Shown here piece after piece: positions 22,371 through 33,339 of a stretch of 64,000 bases of DNA; the first letter of the stretch is position 1, and each line of letters opens with the position of its first letter. The DNA is from Aegilops tauschii subsp. strangulata (lineage: Eukaryota > Streptophyta > Magnoliopsida > Poales > Poaceae): NCBI RefSeq assembly GCF_002575655.3, contig NC_053040.3, forward strand, positions 153,203,148-153,267,147, written 5' to 3'. The translations under genes were made by a program, and so were the position numbers. Below the pieces are notes generated by a model. The model ran no database searches. It was not told the origin of the DNA and worked only from the letters and a program-made list of their open reading frames with translations.

Positions 22371-25300
22371 CAGGCTCCACCTTCACCATAGGCGCCGGCC
22401 TCCCACCAGGCCAAGAAGAGGCACTGGTCAGCTTCCTACGCGCGAACAAGGATGTGTTTGCGTGGGAGGCGCGGACCTGGTCGGGGTCCCATGTGGGGTA
22501 ATCGAGCACCACCTGATGGTGTGCCCCAACGCGCGGCCAGTGAAGCAGAAGGCGCGGCGGCAGGCCCCGGAGAAGCAGTCATTCATCACCCAGGAGACCC
22601 GCAAGCTGTTGGATGCCAGCGTCATTCAAGAAGTATGGCACCCGGACTGGCTCGCGAACCCAGTCATCGTCCCCAAGAAGGGCGAGAAGGAGCGCATGTG
22701 CGTCGATTTCACCAACCTCAACAAAGCATGCCCTCAAGATCCCTTCCCTCTCCCGCGCATCAACCAGATCGTCGACTGCACCGCCGAGTGCGATTTACTG
22801 TGCTTCCTGGGCGCCTTCTCAAGCTATCACCAAATCAAGATGGCGGTGCAAGATGTTGAGAAGACAACCTTTCTAACCCCGTGCGGGGTGTACTGCTACA
22901 CCTGCATGCCGTTTGGGATGCGCAATGCGGGAGCAACCTTCCAACGATTGATGCATATCGCCCTGGGACAACAGCTCGAGAGGAAAGCTGAGGCGTACAT
23001 CGACGACATAGTGGTGAAATCTCAGGAGGCAAGGACTATTATCAAGAATCTGGAGGAGACGTTCGCCAGCCTGCGCCAAGTGAACCTGCGGCTGAACCCG
23101 AAAAGTGTGTGTTTGGCGTCCCGTCTAGAAAATTGCTGGGTTTCCTGGTGTCGCACAGAGGGATCGAGGCCAACCCGGAGAAGGTCAAGGCCATAGAAAG
23201 GATGAGCCCGCCGCAAACCCTTAAGGAGATGCAGAAGCTGGCGGGCTGCGTAACCTTGCTCGGGCGCTTCATCTCCAAGCTGGGGGAGCACGCCCTCCCA
23301 TTCTTCAAGCTGATGAAAAAGAAAGGCCCGTTCGAGTGGACTCCGGAGGCTGATGCAGCCTTCCAAGAGCTCAAGAGGTACCTCACTAGCCCACAGGTGA
23401 TGGTAGCACTGTGCCCCCTTGAACCTTTGGTGCTATACCTGGCCACTACGCCTCACTCCGCCAGCGTGACACTGGTGGCAGTGCGGGAAGAGCGCCCGAC
23501 CAGGGGCTCACGGCGGAGCATCTCGCACCCAGTTGAGGCACAACAGCCTCAGGACGGTGCTCCTGAGGCCCAGGCTGCCCCATAGGTCAACGATGCTCCT
23601 GAGACCTCGACCAATCTTCCAAGCAGCGAGGCTCCTAAGGACGGGGTTCCTGAGGCCACGGCTGCCATGATGGATGATAAGGCTCCTGAGGACCCTCACC
23701 CCAGGAGGCGCAAGACTCCCCCAATGCCTCCACCGTCGTCGAGCAACCGGTGTACTTCATCAGCACGGTACTACATGATGCGCGGGCGCGTTATCCCATG
23801 CCGCAAAGGCTCTTACTTGTGCTCCTCGTCGCCTCCCGAAAGCCGCGCCACTACTTCTAAGGCCACCCCATCAAGGTTGTCTCAGCTTACCCCCTGGAGA
23901 GAGTGCTCCGAAGCCCTAACGCCACAGGGAGGGTCGCGGAATGGAACATTGAACTGCAGGCGTTCCAGTTGGAGTTCAGCACTACCAGAATCATCAAGGG
24001 TGCGGCTCTCACCGACTTAGTGGCAGAATGGACCGACGTTCCTGACCGAGAAGTGGGCGAGGACTGTTCCCTCTCATCGGGGAGCGAAGCGACAGATGGT
24101 TGGGTCATGTACTTCGACGGTGCATTCGCACGCCAGGGCGCGGGGGTTGGAGCCGTGCTCATCTCGCCCACCCAGGACAAGCTCTACTACGCCGTGCAGC
24201 TCTACTTCCAGCAGGGTGAGAAGGTCTCCAACAACATCGCGGAATACGAAGGCCTGATCGCTAGCCTCAAGGCTGCGACGGCCTTGGGGGTGAGGCACCT
24301 CACCATCAGGGGCGACTCCCAGCTCCTCGTCAACTTGTCCAACAAAGCGTACAAGCCAAAGGACGAGCACTTGGAGGCATACCTCGAGGAGGTACGCAAA
24401 ATCGAGAAACGGTTCTTGGGCCTGGAATTGTAGCACATGCCACGCGACACGAACAAGGAGGCGCACGACATCGCCAAGAGGGTGTCTCGGCATCTACCTC
24501 AGGAGCCCGACGTCTTTGAGGAGCGGAGCCCGCTTGCTGCTCGCGCTTGAGCCTCAGGAGGGGTGCTGGACCGAGGAGTTCAAGGCGTACCTGCTCCAAG
24601 GCACCCTGTCGAAGAAGGAGGAAGACACAGAGCGTGTGGCCTGCTAGGCCACCGCGTACTGCATCCGGGACAGTAAGCTCTACCAAAGACGGCCAAGCGA
24701 TGTTTCTCTCTGATGCATCTCCAGGGAGCAGGGATGCGAACTGCTGCCCGACATACATGGCGGGGACTGCAGACATCATTCCTCATCGCGTACCCTCGTG
24801 GGCAAGGTGTTCCGCAGCGGATTCCACTGGCCCACAGCGCTCAATGATGACACCGAGCTAGTAAGATCCAGTGATGCCTGTCAGTTCCATGCAAAGCAGA
24901 TCCACCAGCCCGCTCAGGGCCTCAAGACCATCTCGTTCTCATGGCCGTTCACGGGTTGGGGGTTGGACATCCTGGGCCCATTCCCTCGAGCGCCCGGGGG
25001 CTACCGCTACCTCTACGTCGGCAACGACAAATTCACCAAGTGGGCGGAGGTGGAGGTCGCCCGCACCATCCCGGCCGGCTCGGCTGTCAAGTTCATCAAG
25101 GGCCTCGTGAGCCAGTTTGGGGTTCCTAATCGCAGCATCACCGACAATGGCTCCCAGTTTACTAGCAACCTTTTCAAAACCTATTGTGCTAACCTTGAAC
25201 GCAGATATGCTATGCTTTGATGGCACACCCCATGAGCAACGGCCAGGCCGAGCGCGCCAATACAGAGGTCCTGAGATGTCTCAAGGAAAGAACCTTCAAG

Positions 25301-25804
25301 AAGAAGCTCGAGGCCTGCAGCAGGAGCTGGCTCGATGAGCTCCAGTCCGTGTTGTGGTCCATCCGCACCACCGCGGCCAAGCCGATGGGCGAGACTCCTT
25401 TATTCCTTGTCTACGGAGCCGAAGCGGTTCTCCCTCATGAGGTCAGGCATCGCTCCGCGCGGGTCTTGGCATTTGACGAGGCACGCTAGGACGCCTCGCG
25501 GGGGATGGACCTCATTGTGGGGGAGGAACGCCGCCACCAAGCCTCGCTCCGAGCGGTAAGGTACCAGCAGGCGCTGCGGCGGTATCACTGCCGCATCATC
25601 TGCTCCATGACGCTCGAGGTGGGTGATATCGTCCTAAGACGTGTGCTCTCCAGGGAAGGGCTACACAAGGTCTCGCCCATGTGGGAGGGCCCGTTCAGGA
25701 TCGCTCGTGTCTCCAGGCCTGGCACCGCGCGCGTGGAGACACAGGAGGGAATCCCCATCCAGAACGTCTGGAACATCCAGCACCTCCAGAAGTTCTACCC
25801 ATGA
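22371..25804 (+). pseudogene. pol: pol of the Tat-lineage element (reverse transcriptase, two RNase H regions, integrase), multiply broken
   Basis: Reading resumes after the nested insertion with GLPPGQEEALVSFLRANKD. A frameshift near 22475 leads to reverse transcriptase in 22476-23105 (RMCVDFTNLNKACPQDPFPL, FGMRNAGATFQRLM; active-site YIDD at 22996-23007). A second frameshift near 23105 leads to the thumb and first RNase H (LGFLVSHRGIEANPEKVKAI, FEWTPEADAAFQELK). A stop at 23583 and degenerate sequence follow. 23903-24430 is a second, Tat-type RNase H (WVMYFDGAFARQGAGVG, NNIAEYEGLIASLKA), ended by TAG 24431. Integrase spans about 24770-25804 (WGLDILGPFPRAPGG, ITDNGSQFTSN, NGQAERANTE: the D, D, E residues are visible) with a frameshift near 25205 and TAG at 25487. 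It ends VWNIQHLQKFYP. Order and motifs are certain; activity is excluded. Confidence 0.9.
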
Positions 25805-26734
25805 AGCAAGGCCCCACGCCTGTGAAGGTCTCCGCTCGTGACACTCTCACGTAATAATGAGTTGGGGCTGTACACGCCCCAGAGTCTCATGAGGTCGCCC
25901 TTGGGCCTCACGAGGGCTCCCACCCACGTCCTAGTGGAGGCCCCATGCTCTGCGCTGGTGGGAAGACAAGAAGACTAGTCTAGGTGCCGGACGCGGTTGT
26001 TCTTTTGCTTGCTTTCTGTAGCTGGTTTTCAACTTCTTGAATAAATGGAGCTTTTCGCGTCTTTCATTCGCCAGAGTAGGAGTTTATTTTTCTCTTGTTC
26101 GTTCGCCCTTCTAAACTTGTCCCAAGAAGAGCGGCAGTTGCCCGTCGCTCCTCCTCGCACGTCCCACGCGCGGGGGCTAGGTAGGTGTGTATGCCTGGGC
26201 TCACCCGCAACCACACCTCGCCGAAGCCTTGTCGCCCCAGAGCTTCGGCGTCCTTAATCCTCGCGAGACGCTCTCGAACGAGCTCATGGGCATGCGCACC
26301 CTCTTAAGTCCGTGCCTCCGGTCATCGCGACGTGGTGTACCAGCTGCAACCAACCCACGCTCGGGGGCTCGCGCGAGGTAGGACGAGACGCCTCATGAGG
26401 CCTTCTAAAAACCCTGCAGCTATACGATGTCTCCTGAGGATCGGTGACTCCTGAGGCGTCAGGAAGGAAGCCCTCGGAAGATACCTCTGGAAAGGGCGCC
26501 CTTGCGACATGGAAGACTACCACAAGCACATCTAACTACACCTGGTAGAAACTCGGGTATCGCAACATGATATAAAGATAACAAACATAGCATAGTGGCG
26601 CAAGCGCCATGGTTCATTACACACCACAACGGGGCCTTCTACTATTTTCAAATGCAGGAGAAAGGAAAGGTAAAACAAAAGCAGGCCCCACGGCTGCAAC
26701 AGCTCCTGAGGCCAGGCTCGAGCAGCGCCCGAGC
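25805..26734 (+). other. Spacer between pol and the antisense gene
   Basis: Non-coding sequence between two convergent reading frames (pol ends 25804; antisense tail ends about 26735). It is rich in CTCATGAGG/CTCGCGAGG-like short palindromes. I find no supported ORF. It would contain the 3' ends of both the sense transcript and the antisense gene transcript. Confidence 0.6.
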
Positions 26735-26967
26735 TCAGTCTGAGCCTTCCTCCAGCTTCACCAGAGCACGGCGGCGGGACGGCTCGTCGCCTGCCCCGAT
26801 CCGAGCCCGGTGGCATGGTGATTCGTCATAGCTGCCACCACTGGTGCTCTCACCGGAGGAGGAGCCGCCGCTGCAGCTGGAGGTAGCGCGGCCGTTGCCA
26901 AGGGCAAGCTCACCCTCGTCGTGATCGTGGGCGTTGCCAAGGGCAAGCTCGTCATCGCCGCTGCCAT
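26735..26967 (-). pseudogene. Probable out-of-frame C-terminal tail of the B3-like ORF
   Basis: An open frame directly adjoins the stop of the B3-like ORF and encodes an acidic and Ser/Gly-rich segment with a repeated ELALGN unit. The overlap and composition suggest a frameshifted continuation rather than a separate gene. The alternative is chance openness in GC-rich DNA. Confidence 0.4.
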
Positions 26968-27579
26968 CTACTGGGAGCACCCCGCGCGGCGGCCATCTTC
27001 CCCAAACACCCTCACATAGAGGGTCGCAAGGCCGTCGTACCTAAAATGGAGGGTGCACCTCCCGCTCAGGCCCCGCGTGTGAGAAAACGCCTGCCAACCT
27101 CGGGTCAAGGGCACGTTTCCCGCAGCGGAGACTTCGACTCTCGCCCATGAAGCCCTGCTGCAGCAGCCGTCAGCCTGTAGGTAGAGGCCATCAAGCCCCG
27201 CGGTCGGCAGCGCGCCCGCGAAGAAGCGTGGGAGCGGGAGCCAGGTTCCGGCGGGCCTCTCCGACCACACGACAAACTCTGGGAACGCATCCGCCGAGTG
27301 GAAGCGCGGCCGAGTAGGCCGGGCGACCACAGCGTGCCTTCCCCCGTCGTAGGAGCTGCCATGTCCTCGGCGGCTCCTGCTGCAAGAGGAAGCACCGCCG
27401 CGGCTGCCTAAGGCGACGCCAGCCCTCGAAGAGGTGTGCCCACACCCTCGAGGGGCCATCGTTGGGGTCGCGGTGAGCTTGCGGGGGCGGGGGCGGCCTC
27501 TCTTGGGCGGCAGCGAACCCGGTCCCTCCTTGGCGGCCTTCCCCTTTTCGGCGGCGGAGAACCTTCTTGTCGGCGCCAT
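26968..27579 (-). CDS. Antisense ORF with AT-hook-like and B3-like domains
   Basis: The chosen start is ATG 27579 (MAPTRRFSAAEKG), about 100 bases from a TATA-like box; the longer in-frame start at 27678 lies inside that box. The ORF is 203 codons. Residues 26-34 (KRGRPRPRK) form an AT-hook-like motif. Residues ~113-192 look like a plant B3 DNA-binding domain: WLPLPRFFAG at its start, the hallmark RGWQAF, then GRCTLHFRYDG and LYVRVF. It ends GRRAGCSQ at a TAG. A one-base shift near 26975 would continue into an acidic Ser-rich tail to 26735 (GDDELALGN, SSCSGGSSSGES), so the true C-terminus may be longer. It lies antisense between pol and the 3' LTR. A chromatin- or promoter-binding role is inference; the B3 call is from pattern, not a profile search. 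Confidence 0.65.
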   Translation of the reverse strand: MAPTRRFSAAEKGKAAKEGPGSLPPKRGRPRPRKLTATPTMAPRGCGHTSSRAGVALGSRGGASSCSRSRRGHGSSYDGGRHAVVARPTRPRFHSADAFPEFVVWSERPAGTWLPLPRFFAGALPTAGLDGLYLQADGCCSRASWARVEVSAAGNVPLTRGWQAFSHTRGLSGRCTLHFRYDGLATLYVRVFGEDGRRAGCSQ

Positions 27580-27674
27580 GGATGCTGCGGCAAGACGGCG
27601 AGACGAGAAAGGAGGAGACGTGGCAAGCAGCAAGAAGATGGAGATGAGCAAGGGCGGCTCCGTCCCTCCACCCC

Positions 27675-27684
27675 CCATTTATGG
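27675..27684 (-). promoter_or_regulatory. TATA-like box of the B3-like antisense ORF
   Basis: The minus strand reads CCATAAATGG about 100 bases before ATG 27579. The same spacing (about 100 bases) is seen for the Fatima-like antisense gene (TATA 58050-58057, ATG 57950). Confidence 0.5.
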
Positions 27685-27910
27685 CCGGAGGGAGGCCAAC
27701 CGCCGGCCTCCATGATCCCATGTAATGAGGGTTTTTCTGCATGCAGCAGGCTCTTGTCAAGTCGAACGGTTGTCGGGGCAGCGTGGGGAAGCGGAGACGC
27801 CCACGTCCCATCAAGCGCCATGCGTCGAACGAGGCCGTAGGCGGTTGGGGCCCGCGGCGCTCCGCCCTTGCCCTTTGGCTTCGCCTCGAAGCCAAGTCCG
27901 AGCGCGCCTT

Positions 27911-27925
27911 AGGCCCGGGGGCTAC
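27911..27925 (+). other. Polypurine tract of the Tat-lineage element
   Basis: AGGCCCGGGGGCTAC immediately precedes the 3' LTR start TGTCGG at 27926. Confidence 0.7.
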
Positions 27926-28806
27926 TGTCGGTGTTCTGGGAACGGGGGTACCCAGACTTGCCTGCATGCGGCCCACGGCGTGGCTCCATCGACAGCCTGG
28001 TACGGCCCACCTACAGCATCAACAACACAAGACCCTCGTGAGGGGCCAAGGCTCGTGAGACGGACGACGCCAAGACCTCCGGAAGTAGCGGCCTCCTCAG
28101 GCTGGCTCCTGAGGAGCGGAGATTTCTATGCAAGCCCTCACCTCGTGATGTTTGCATGACGCAACCCATGACGACCAAGGCCAGGTGGGCGCCAGCAGGC
28201 GCAGTACATCAGTTTCCTCTTTGGTGCTAAAGAGGCAAGCACAGGATCGGAGTCCCGAGGAATCAACCAAAGGTTTCCATTTCCATGCAACAAGACCAGG
28301 ACCGCTAGGACGGCATGACGGAGGTCGTCGCCGAGCCCACCACGGCGTCATGACCAGAAGCTTTGCAGGTGAAGACCATCTTTCATTAGGATAAGATGTA
28401 CTGGTTGTCTCCCTTTGAATTTGGCCGTTGTGGGATCCCCTCCCGCCTCCATTTTGAGGGAAGAGGACCAAGGCCACTATAAATAGAGCCTAGCCACCAC
28501 CGTAGAAGGGGATCAGATCATTTAGATCATCCTCTCCCTCACCAGCTCAAGAACACACCTCCTCAAGTTGTTCTTCCACTGTGCTAGTTCATCCTCAGCC
28601 CACCTCGAGGCCAATCCACCACAAAGCAGGAGTAGGGTTTTACACCGCAAGGTGGCCCGAACCTGGCTAACTACTATGTCCCATTTCCTTCCTGTTCATC
28701 GAGCTAGGCTGTGAGATCCGCGAGTAGACAGGCTGGGGAGGTTGAGTTCTTCGCACGCACCCCAGAGTTCGAACTATCCAGGGTCTGTGAAGCCCGGAAT
28801 CCAACA
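27926..28806 (+). repeat. 3' LTR of the Tat-lineage element
   Basis: 881 bases from TGTCGGTGTTC to AATCCAACA, followed by gggcc (28807-28811). TATA box at 28478-28485. By hand it differs from 12439-13321 at about 50 positions, concentrated in the last 200 bases. Confidence 0.9.
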
Positions 28807-28814
28807 GGGCCAGC

Positions 28815-29293
28815 TGAGGGAGTCCTGGACTAAGGGGCCCTCGGGCGTCCGGTCTATTATTAATGGGTCGGACTAATGGGCTGTGAAGACATGAAGGCCG
28901 AAGACTGTACCCGTGTCCGGATTGGACTCTCCTTGGCGTGGAAGGCAAGCTTGGCGACCAATTATGAAGATTCCTTCTTATGTAACCGACTCTATGTAAC
29001 CCTAGATCCCCCCGGTGTCTATATAAACCGGAGGGTGTAGTCCGGAAAGGATAGACTCATTACCATAGTCATACAGGCTAGACTTCTAGGGTTTAGCCAT
29101 TACGATCTCGTGGTAGATCAAATCTTGTAATACTCATATTCATCAAGATCAATCAAGCAGGAAGTAGGGTATTACCTCCATAGGGAGGGCCCGAACCTGG
29201 GTAAACATCGTGTCCCCTGTCTCCTGTAACCATCGATCCTAGACACACAGTTCGGGACCCCCTACCCAAGATCCGCCGGTTTTGACACCGACA
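28815..29293 (+). repeat. 5' LTR of the Fatima-like element
   Basis: Starts TGAGGGAGTCCTGGAC and ends TTTTGACACCGACA. The primer-site region TTGGTGCTTTCATTGAGAG follows at 29294. TATA box TATATAAA at 29020-29027. Confidence 0.9.
29020..29027 (+). promoter_or_regulatory. LTR TATA box (TATATAAA)
   Basis: Conserved at 58678-58685 in the 3' LTR. Likely promoter of the gag transcript starting at ATG 29341. Confidence 0.7.
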
Positions 29294-29340
29294 TTGGTGC
29301 TTTCATTGAGAGTTCCACTGTGCCGTCGACAAAAGGTTCG

Positions 29341-30781
29341 ATGGCCCCTTCGATCGTCTATAGTGACGCAGTCCAAGGGGGAACCTTCCTCCCCGGACAT
29401 ATCTTCGTATTCAGCGGCTTCGTACTGCGGACCAACTCGCTCGGCCATCTGGAGCAGATCGACAGCTACGCCCCTGGCCACCAGGTCAGATTTGGAAGCT
29501 TGAACTACGTCGCGGATATCCATGGAGACCTGATCTTCAACGGATTTGAGACCATGGAGATCGCTCCCCCTCGCTCCGATGAACATGACTTAAATCTGTC
29601 ATCAGACCATATTCACGAGATGGCTCCTGTAACTGCTACGGCCCTAGATCCGGAGCAGATTGCGCCATCCGAAATCGCTGAATCCGCGGCATTGGAGCCG
29701 CACACGGACTTAGCACCTTGCAATGTTTGCGTCAACGGAATCCCGGACTCGTCTCCGGCTATAAGTTCCAAACCACGCACGCCTGCGGGCGCAGAGCTGG
29801 ATCGGTTATCGATCTTCGAGTTCAGCGCCGCAGATATCTTCCAACACTCGCCCTTGGGCGACGTGCTAAATTCATTAAAAAGCCTGTCCTTAGTGGGGGA
29901 CTCATAGCCGAACTATGTCCGGTTCGAGCTAGAGGCTGACACTGGAGAATTTCGCTTCCCACCCGCCACCCACTTCATAGCCACTGTCGAGGACATAACC
30001 GACATGCTTGATTATGCCTCCAAGGACATCGACGGTATAGACGACGATGCCGATAAGGAGCAAGGGCAAGACCCGCCATTTACGGGACATGGAATGGCCA
30101 CCTCTTCGTACGACATGTACATGGTTGATACACCTAAAAAAGCTAGCGATGATGACAAAGAAGACCCAGTTGAGAATAAACCTCCTGAGACACAGTCTAA
30201 GTACCGGCGCCCTAAACGCCGCTCTAAGTCACATCACAGCAACGCTAGCACCGGAGAAAATAGTACCCCGCACGACGCCGAAAACAATGAAGACCCTGTT
30301 GGAGCAAGATCTGAACAGGAGGAACAGGAAAACGGGCAAGCCAGCCCGGATGAACAGGCCCTGCCCAGCGATAATTCGGAGGACGACAATTACCTTCCGC
30401 TCTCCGAAGATGAGGTAAGCCTCGGCGATGAAGACTTCATCATACCCGAAGAACCCCTCGAGCAGGAGCGCTTCAAGCGCAGGCTAATAGCTACTGCAAG
30501 GAGCCTGAAAAAGAAGCAGCAGCAGCTTCAAGCTGACCAAGACCTACTCAATGATAGATGGACCGAAGTCCTGGCCGCCGAAGAATACGGCTTTAGTGGC
30601 CCAGCCAAAAGCTACCCGAAGCATAGACTGCTACCTCAATTCAATGACGAGGCGTTGGAGCCCGTACCATCATCACACAAGTCGGCAGGTCGTCGACAAC
30701 CCGGTCCGGACAAAGAGGCAACTCAAGCCGAACACCAGACCGCCCCACCTCGCCGTAAAGACAAGAATAACACAGCCCGTG
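29341..30781 (+). pseudogene. gag: gag of the Fatima-like element, part 1
   Basis: ATG 29341 (MAPSIVYSDAVQGG), 47 bases after the LTR. One frame runs to 30781 with a single TAG at 29905-29907. The protein is highly acidic and hydrophilic in the middle (EDNYLPLSEDEVSLGDEDF) and has a Lys/Gln helical stretch (SLKKKQQQLQADQDLL). This long N-terminal extension precedes the Gag core. The frame is cut by the LTR element at 30782 and resumes at 50717. Confidence 0.75.
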
Positions 30782-31078
30782 TGATGCGGAGCATCCGTCG
30801 ACCATCACCATGGACGTCAGACCGCCACCACAAGCACTGAGAGGACCGGTGACAAGAGCACGCGCACGCAACATCGAGAACGAGGTCACTTCTTTCCTCT
30901 TCGAGTTTCGTTCGGTTTCACATGAGAATGAGACTACCTCAAAGAGATACATTGTGCATTCTTAGGTACTTCGAAGCTCGTCACGAGGAAGCACAGAGGG
31001 ATCACCAAGTTCACCGGAGACCTACGGAGGAGGAGGAGAGGAACGAGAAGGACGAGAGAGGAGGAGCTCTAGACGCTC

Positions 31079-31490
31079 CGGGTGCCCGGCTTCTTCGGCC
31101 CCAGGTGCCCGGCCTCAGCCTGGACGCCACCTCCAGCCAGCCCCGGGTGCCCGGCCTGTTGAGCCCCGGGTGCCCGGCTGCTCCTGACCGCCGGCCCAGT
31201 TCACCCGGGTGCCCGGTCCCTTGGCTCCGGGTGCCCGGGCCACCCCTCAGCGCCGGCCTAGCCCCTCCCCGGGTGCCCGGCCACTTGGCTCCGGGTGCCC
31301 GGGCCTCCTCCCTGCGCCAGCCCAGCCAGCCCCGGGTGCCCGGCCGAATGGCCCCGGGTGCCCGGCCCCTCCCGCGCCAACTTCCAGCGCCTCCCGGGTG
31401 CCCGGGCTTTGGACCCCGGGTGCCCGGCCTCATCCGCCCAGCCCCGCGTCTACCCCGGGTGCCCGGGCCTAGGACCCCCGGGTGCCCGGA
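31079..31490 (+). repeat. Array of ~14 CCGGGTGCCCGG-type palindromes
   Basis: GGGTGCCCGG cores appear near 31079, 31103 (variant), 31144, 31164, 31205, 31229, 31267, 31291, 31332, 31353, 31392, 31415, 31452 and 31479. The spacers are pyrimidine-rich. The array is kept in the 3' LTR (46170-46490 and 50235-50270), with one segment missing there. Confidence 0.85.
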
Positions 31491-31564
31491 CCACTCCGTG
31501 AGCCTGCGTGCAAGTTGGGGCTTTTGCCCTTGTAACCCTCCCCCCTCTTATTTCGCCCCTAGAC

Positions 31565-31572
31565 TATAAGTA
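31565..31572 (+). promoter_or_regulatory. TATA-like box in the element B LTR
   Basis: TATAAGTA is conserved at 50345-50352 in the 3' LTR and lies downstream of the palindrome array. Confidence 0.5.
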
Positions 31573-31917
31573 CCCCTTGCCTAGCTCATTAGAGAGGTTA
31601 GCAAAGTATTTTAGAACACAAAGAGGGCTTTTCTCATCTTCCTCCTCTTGGAGATCTAGACCTCCTCTTGGAGATCAAGCCCCCCTTCTTGGGGAAGATC
31701 CTCTTGGATTCAAGACCTCACCTAGTGGGAAGAACTTTACCCTAGTGCTATTTTCCTTGAATTGTTCATGTAATCTTGTGGATCTCTTGTGTGCCACTCT
31801 AGTGGATGTGATATTGGGTTTGTTTTGAGTGATTTGTGCCTTGTGTTCTTGAGAGTTCTTCCTCTTTTCCCCCCTCCAAGTGTGAAAAGATCCCCTCTAG
31901 GGTTTCACCCTACAACA

Positions 31918-33339
31918 TCTTGGTATCATGAGAAAGGTTGATTCACATCTTGGAGTCCCATCCCCCCATTTGCTAGCTTGATTTTGGTGTTTTTTGTCCA
32001 AATCCGAAAATTCCCCAAAAAAATAGCCCCAAAAATTTTTCTTGCAATTTGTTGGATCTTGTGAGATTTGGTTGTTTTGGTCCATGGATTTGATGTTTGT
32101 CAAGTGGATCTAGGCCCTCCCCAACAATCCCCACCCTTCCCACCACGAAATCCACCGAATTTTGCTTTTCCCCCAATTTTTCTGCCGAAACCCGACACCA
32201 CCGGGTGCCCGCACCCCATGGTTGTTTGCCCCTGACCACCCCGGGCACCCGCACCCTCCACCCCCGGGTGCCCGCACCCCCCAAATCAGCCCACTTCCAT
32301 CACCGTTTTGGCCATAACTTCCACCTCCCAAGTCCTTTTTTTGTGTTCTTTGGCTCGTTTGGAAGATCTTGACACCCACCATCCTCTCATATCATTACCA
32401 CGACCATTAGACACCATCCAAAAATCATCACAAAAACACCCACCTTCCGCATTTGACCAATTTTGAGTTGCGATTTGCGTTTCCTAAGGTGTTTCAGCTA
32501 CTTAGGAGCGTGTGACATTGACATCATCGCCTCGGAGTCATCTTCACCGCTAACCGTAAGAAAGGACGGTAACCTCGACGACACTTACTCCTTACCTTGC
32601 TTTTGCATTGATAGCCCGAGCCTTTTGCGTTGCTTACCCATCGAGACTAGCGAGTTGAGAATTGCCGGGCCACGCTATTGTGCACTGTAGTGATCTTGTT
32701 ATCATCTTAGTTCCATAAGTCTCTCCCGTGCATATCTTACATACTTGTCTCATATCATACTTGGCTCGAGCATCAAGCATAGTGAAAAAAAGTCAAGCTT
32801 TTAAGCAAAAAGAGAAGACACAAAGAGCTTATAAGCAATAGCATTGAGCCATTTTGAATCTCATCTTGGTCACCGCATACATAGCATAGTCGGGATTGAA
32901 GACGGCACGTTTCTCTTATAGGTTGGTGCAAATGCGTATCTAGCCCATTTGAGCAATCGAGCTAGTGTCTCTCCAGCATTCGCACAACAAGAGCATTTTC
33001 CATGATCACACATTTTGAGCTCACCCCTTAGTTGTGCGGATCCCATCTATCTTCCGTGTGTGTGTTCCTAGTGATATCCTTGGCTTTGATCTATTTGCTT
33101 TACTTGCATTTTTGTGAACCTTCTCAACCTTATCAATATCTTGACTAACATTTGCTTGAATTTTTGCCACCATCCTAACTGAGCTACTCCATAAGCCTTT
33201 TACTTGTAGGTGTGAGAAACAAACCCGGTTCCAATTCTCCTATTGTGGCATTACATTGAGTGACACTTGTTACATCCTCAATCCTCGGAAAGGGTAACTT
33301 CGGTATTGTTCTCTCACTTTCCTACTCACCCACTTGGTT
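31918..33339 (+). other. Leader region of element B
   Basis: About 1.4 kb between the LTR and the long reading frame. It begins with the primer-site-like TGGTATCATGAG (31921-31932). Three more gGGTGCCCGcaCC words occur at about 32200-32280. No ORF is supported. Confidence 0.6.

Larger units (their letters stand above)
11953..28806 (+). mobile_element. Tat-lineage Gypsy element with a B3-type antisense gene
   Basis: Bounded by aggcc (11948-11952) and gggcc (28807-28811), a target duplication with one mismatch. The order is partial LTR (11953-12399), polypurine region (12400-12438), full LTR (12439-13321), primer site, gag-protease (13398-14460), pol (22371-25804), antisense AT-hook/B3 ORF (27579-26968), polypurine tract and 3' LTR (27926-28806). 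An Athila-like element sits between protease and reverse transcriptase (14473-22365). Lineage is judged from the reverse transcriptase style (CVDFTNLNKACPQDPFPLPR), the duplicated RNase H and the 'ggggctac|tgtcg' boundary. The two LTRs differ at about 50 positions by hand count. Confidence 0.85.
30782..31917 (+). repeat. 5' LTR of element B with a palindromic motif array
   Basis: 1136 bases, TGATGCGGAGCATCC ... CACCCTACAACA. Between 31079 and 31490 about 14 copies of a CCGGGTGCCCGG-type palindromic word occur, spaced roughly 20-40 bases. A TATA-like TATAAGTA is at 31565-31572. Confidence 0.9.

Noticed and set aside
27434..27840. Plus-strand ORFs opposite the B3-like gene
   Set aside because: GC-rich mirror frames with no homology that I recognise.
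27191..27976. 261-residue minus-strand ORF overlapping the B3-like ORF
   Set aside because: It runs across the LTR boundary and polypurine tract and shows no domain; the overlapping frame carries the B3-like pattern.
31011..31433. Minus-strand ORF rich in Gly/Arg/Pro with GTRG repeats (and its copy at 46105-46452)
   Set aside because: It is the shadow of the CCGGGTGCCCGG motif array in the element B LTR. The repeats are open in several frames on both strands.
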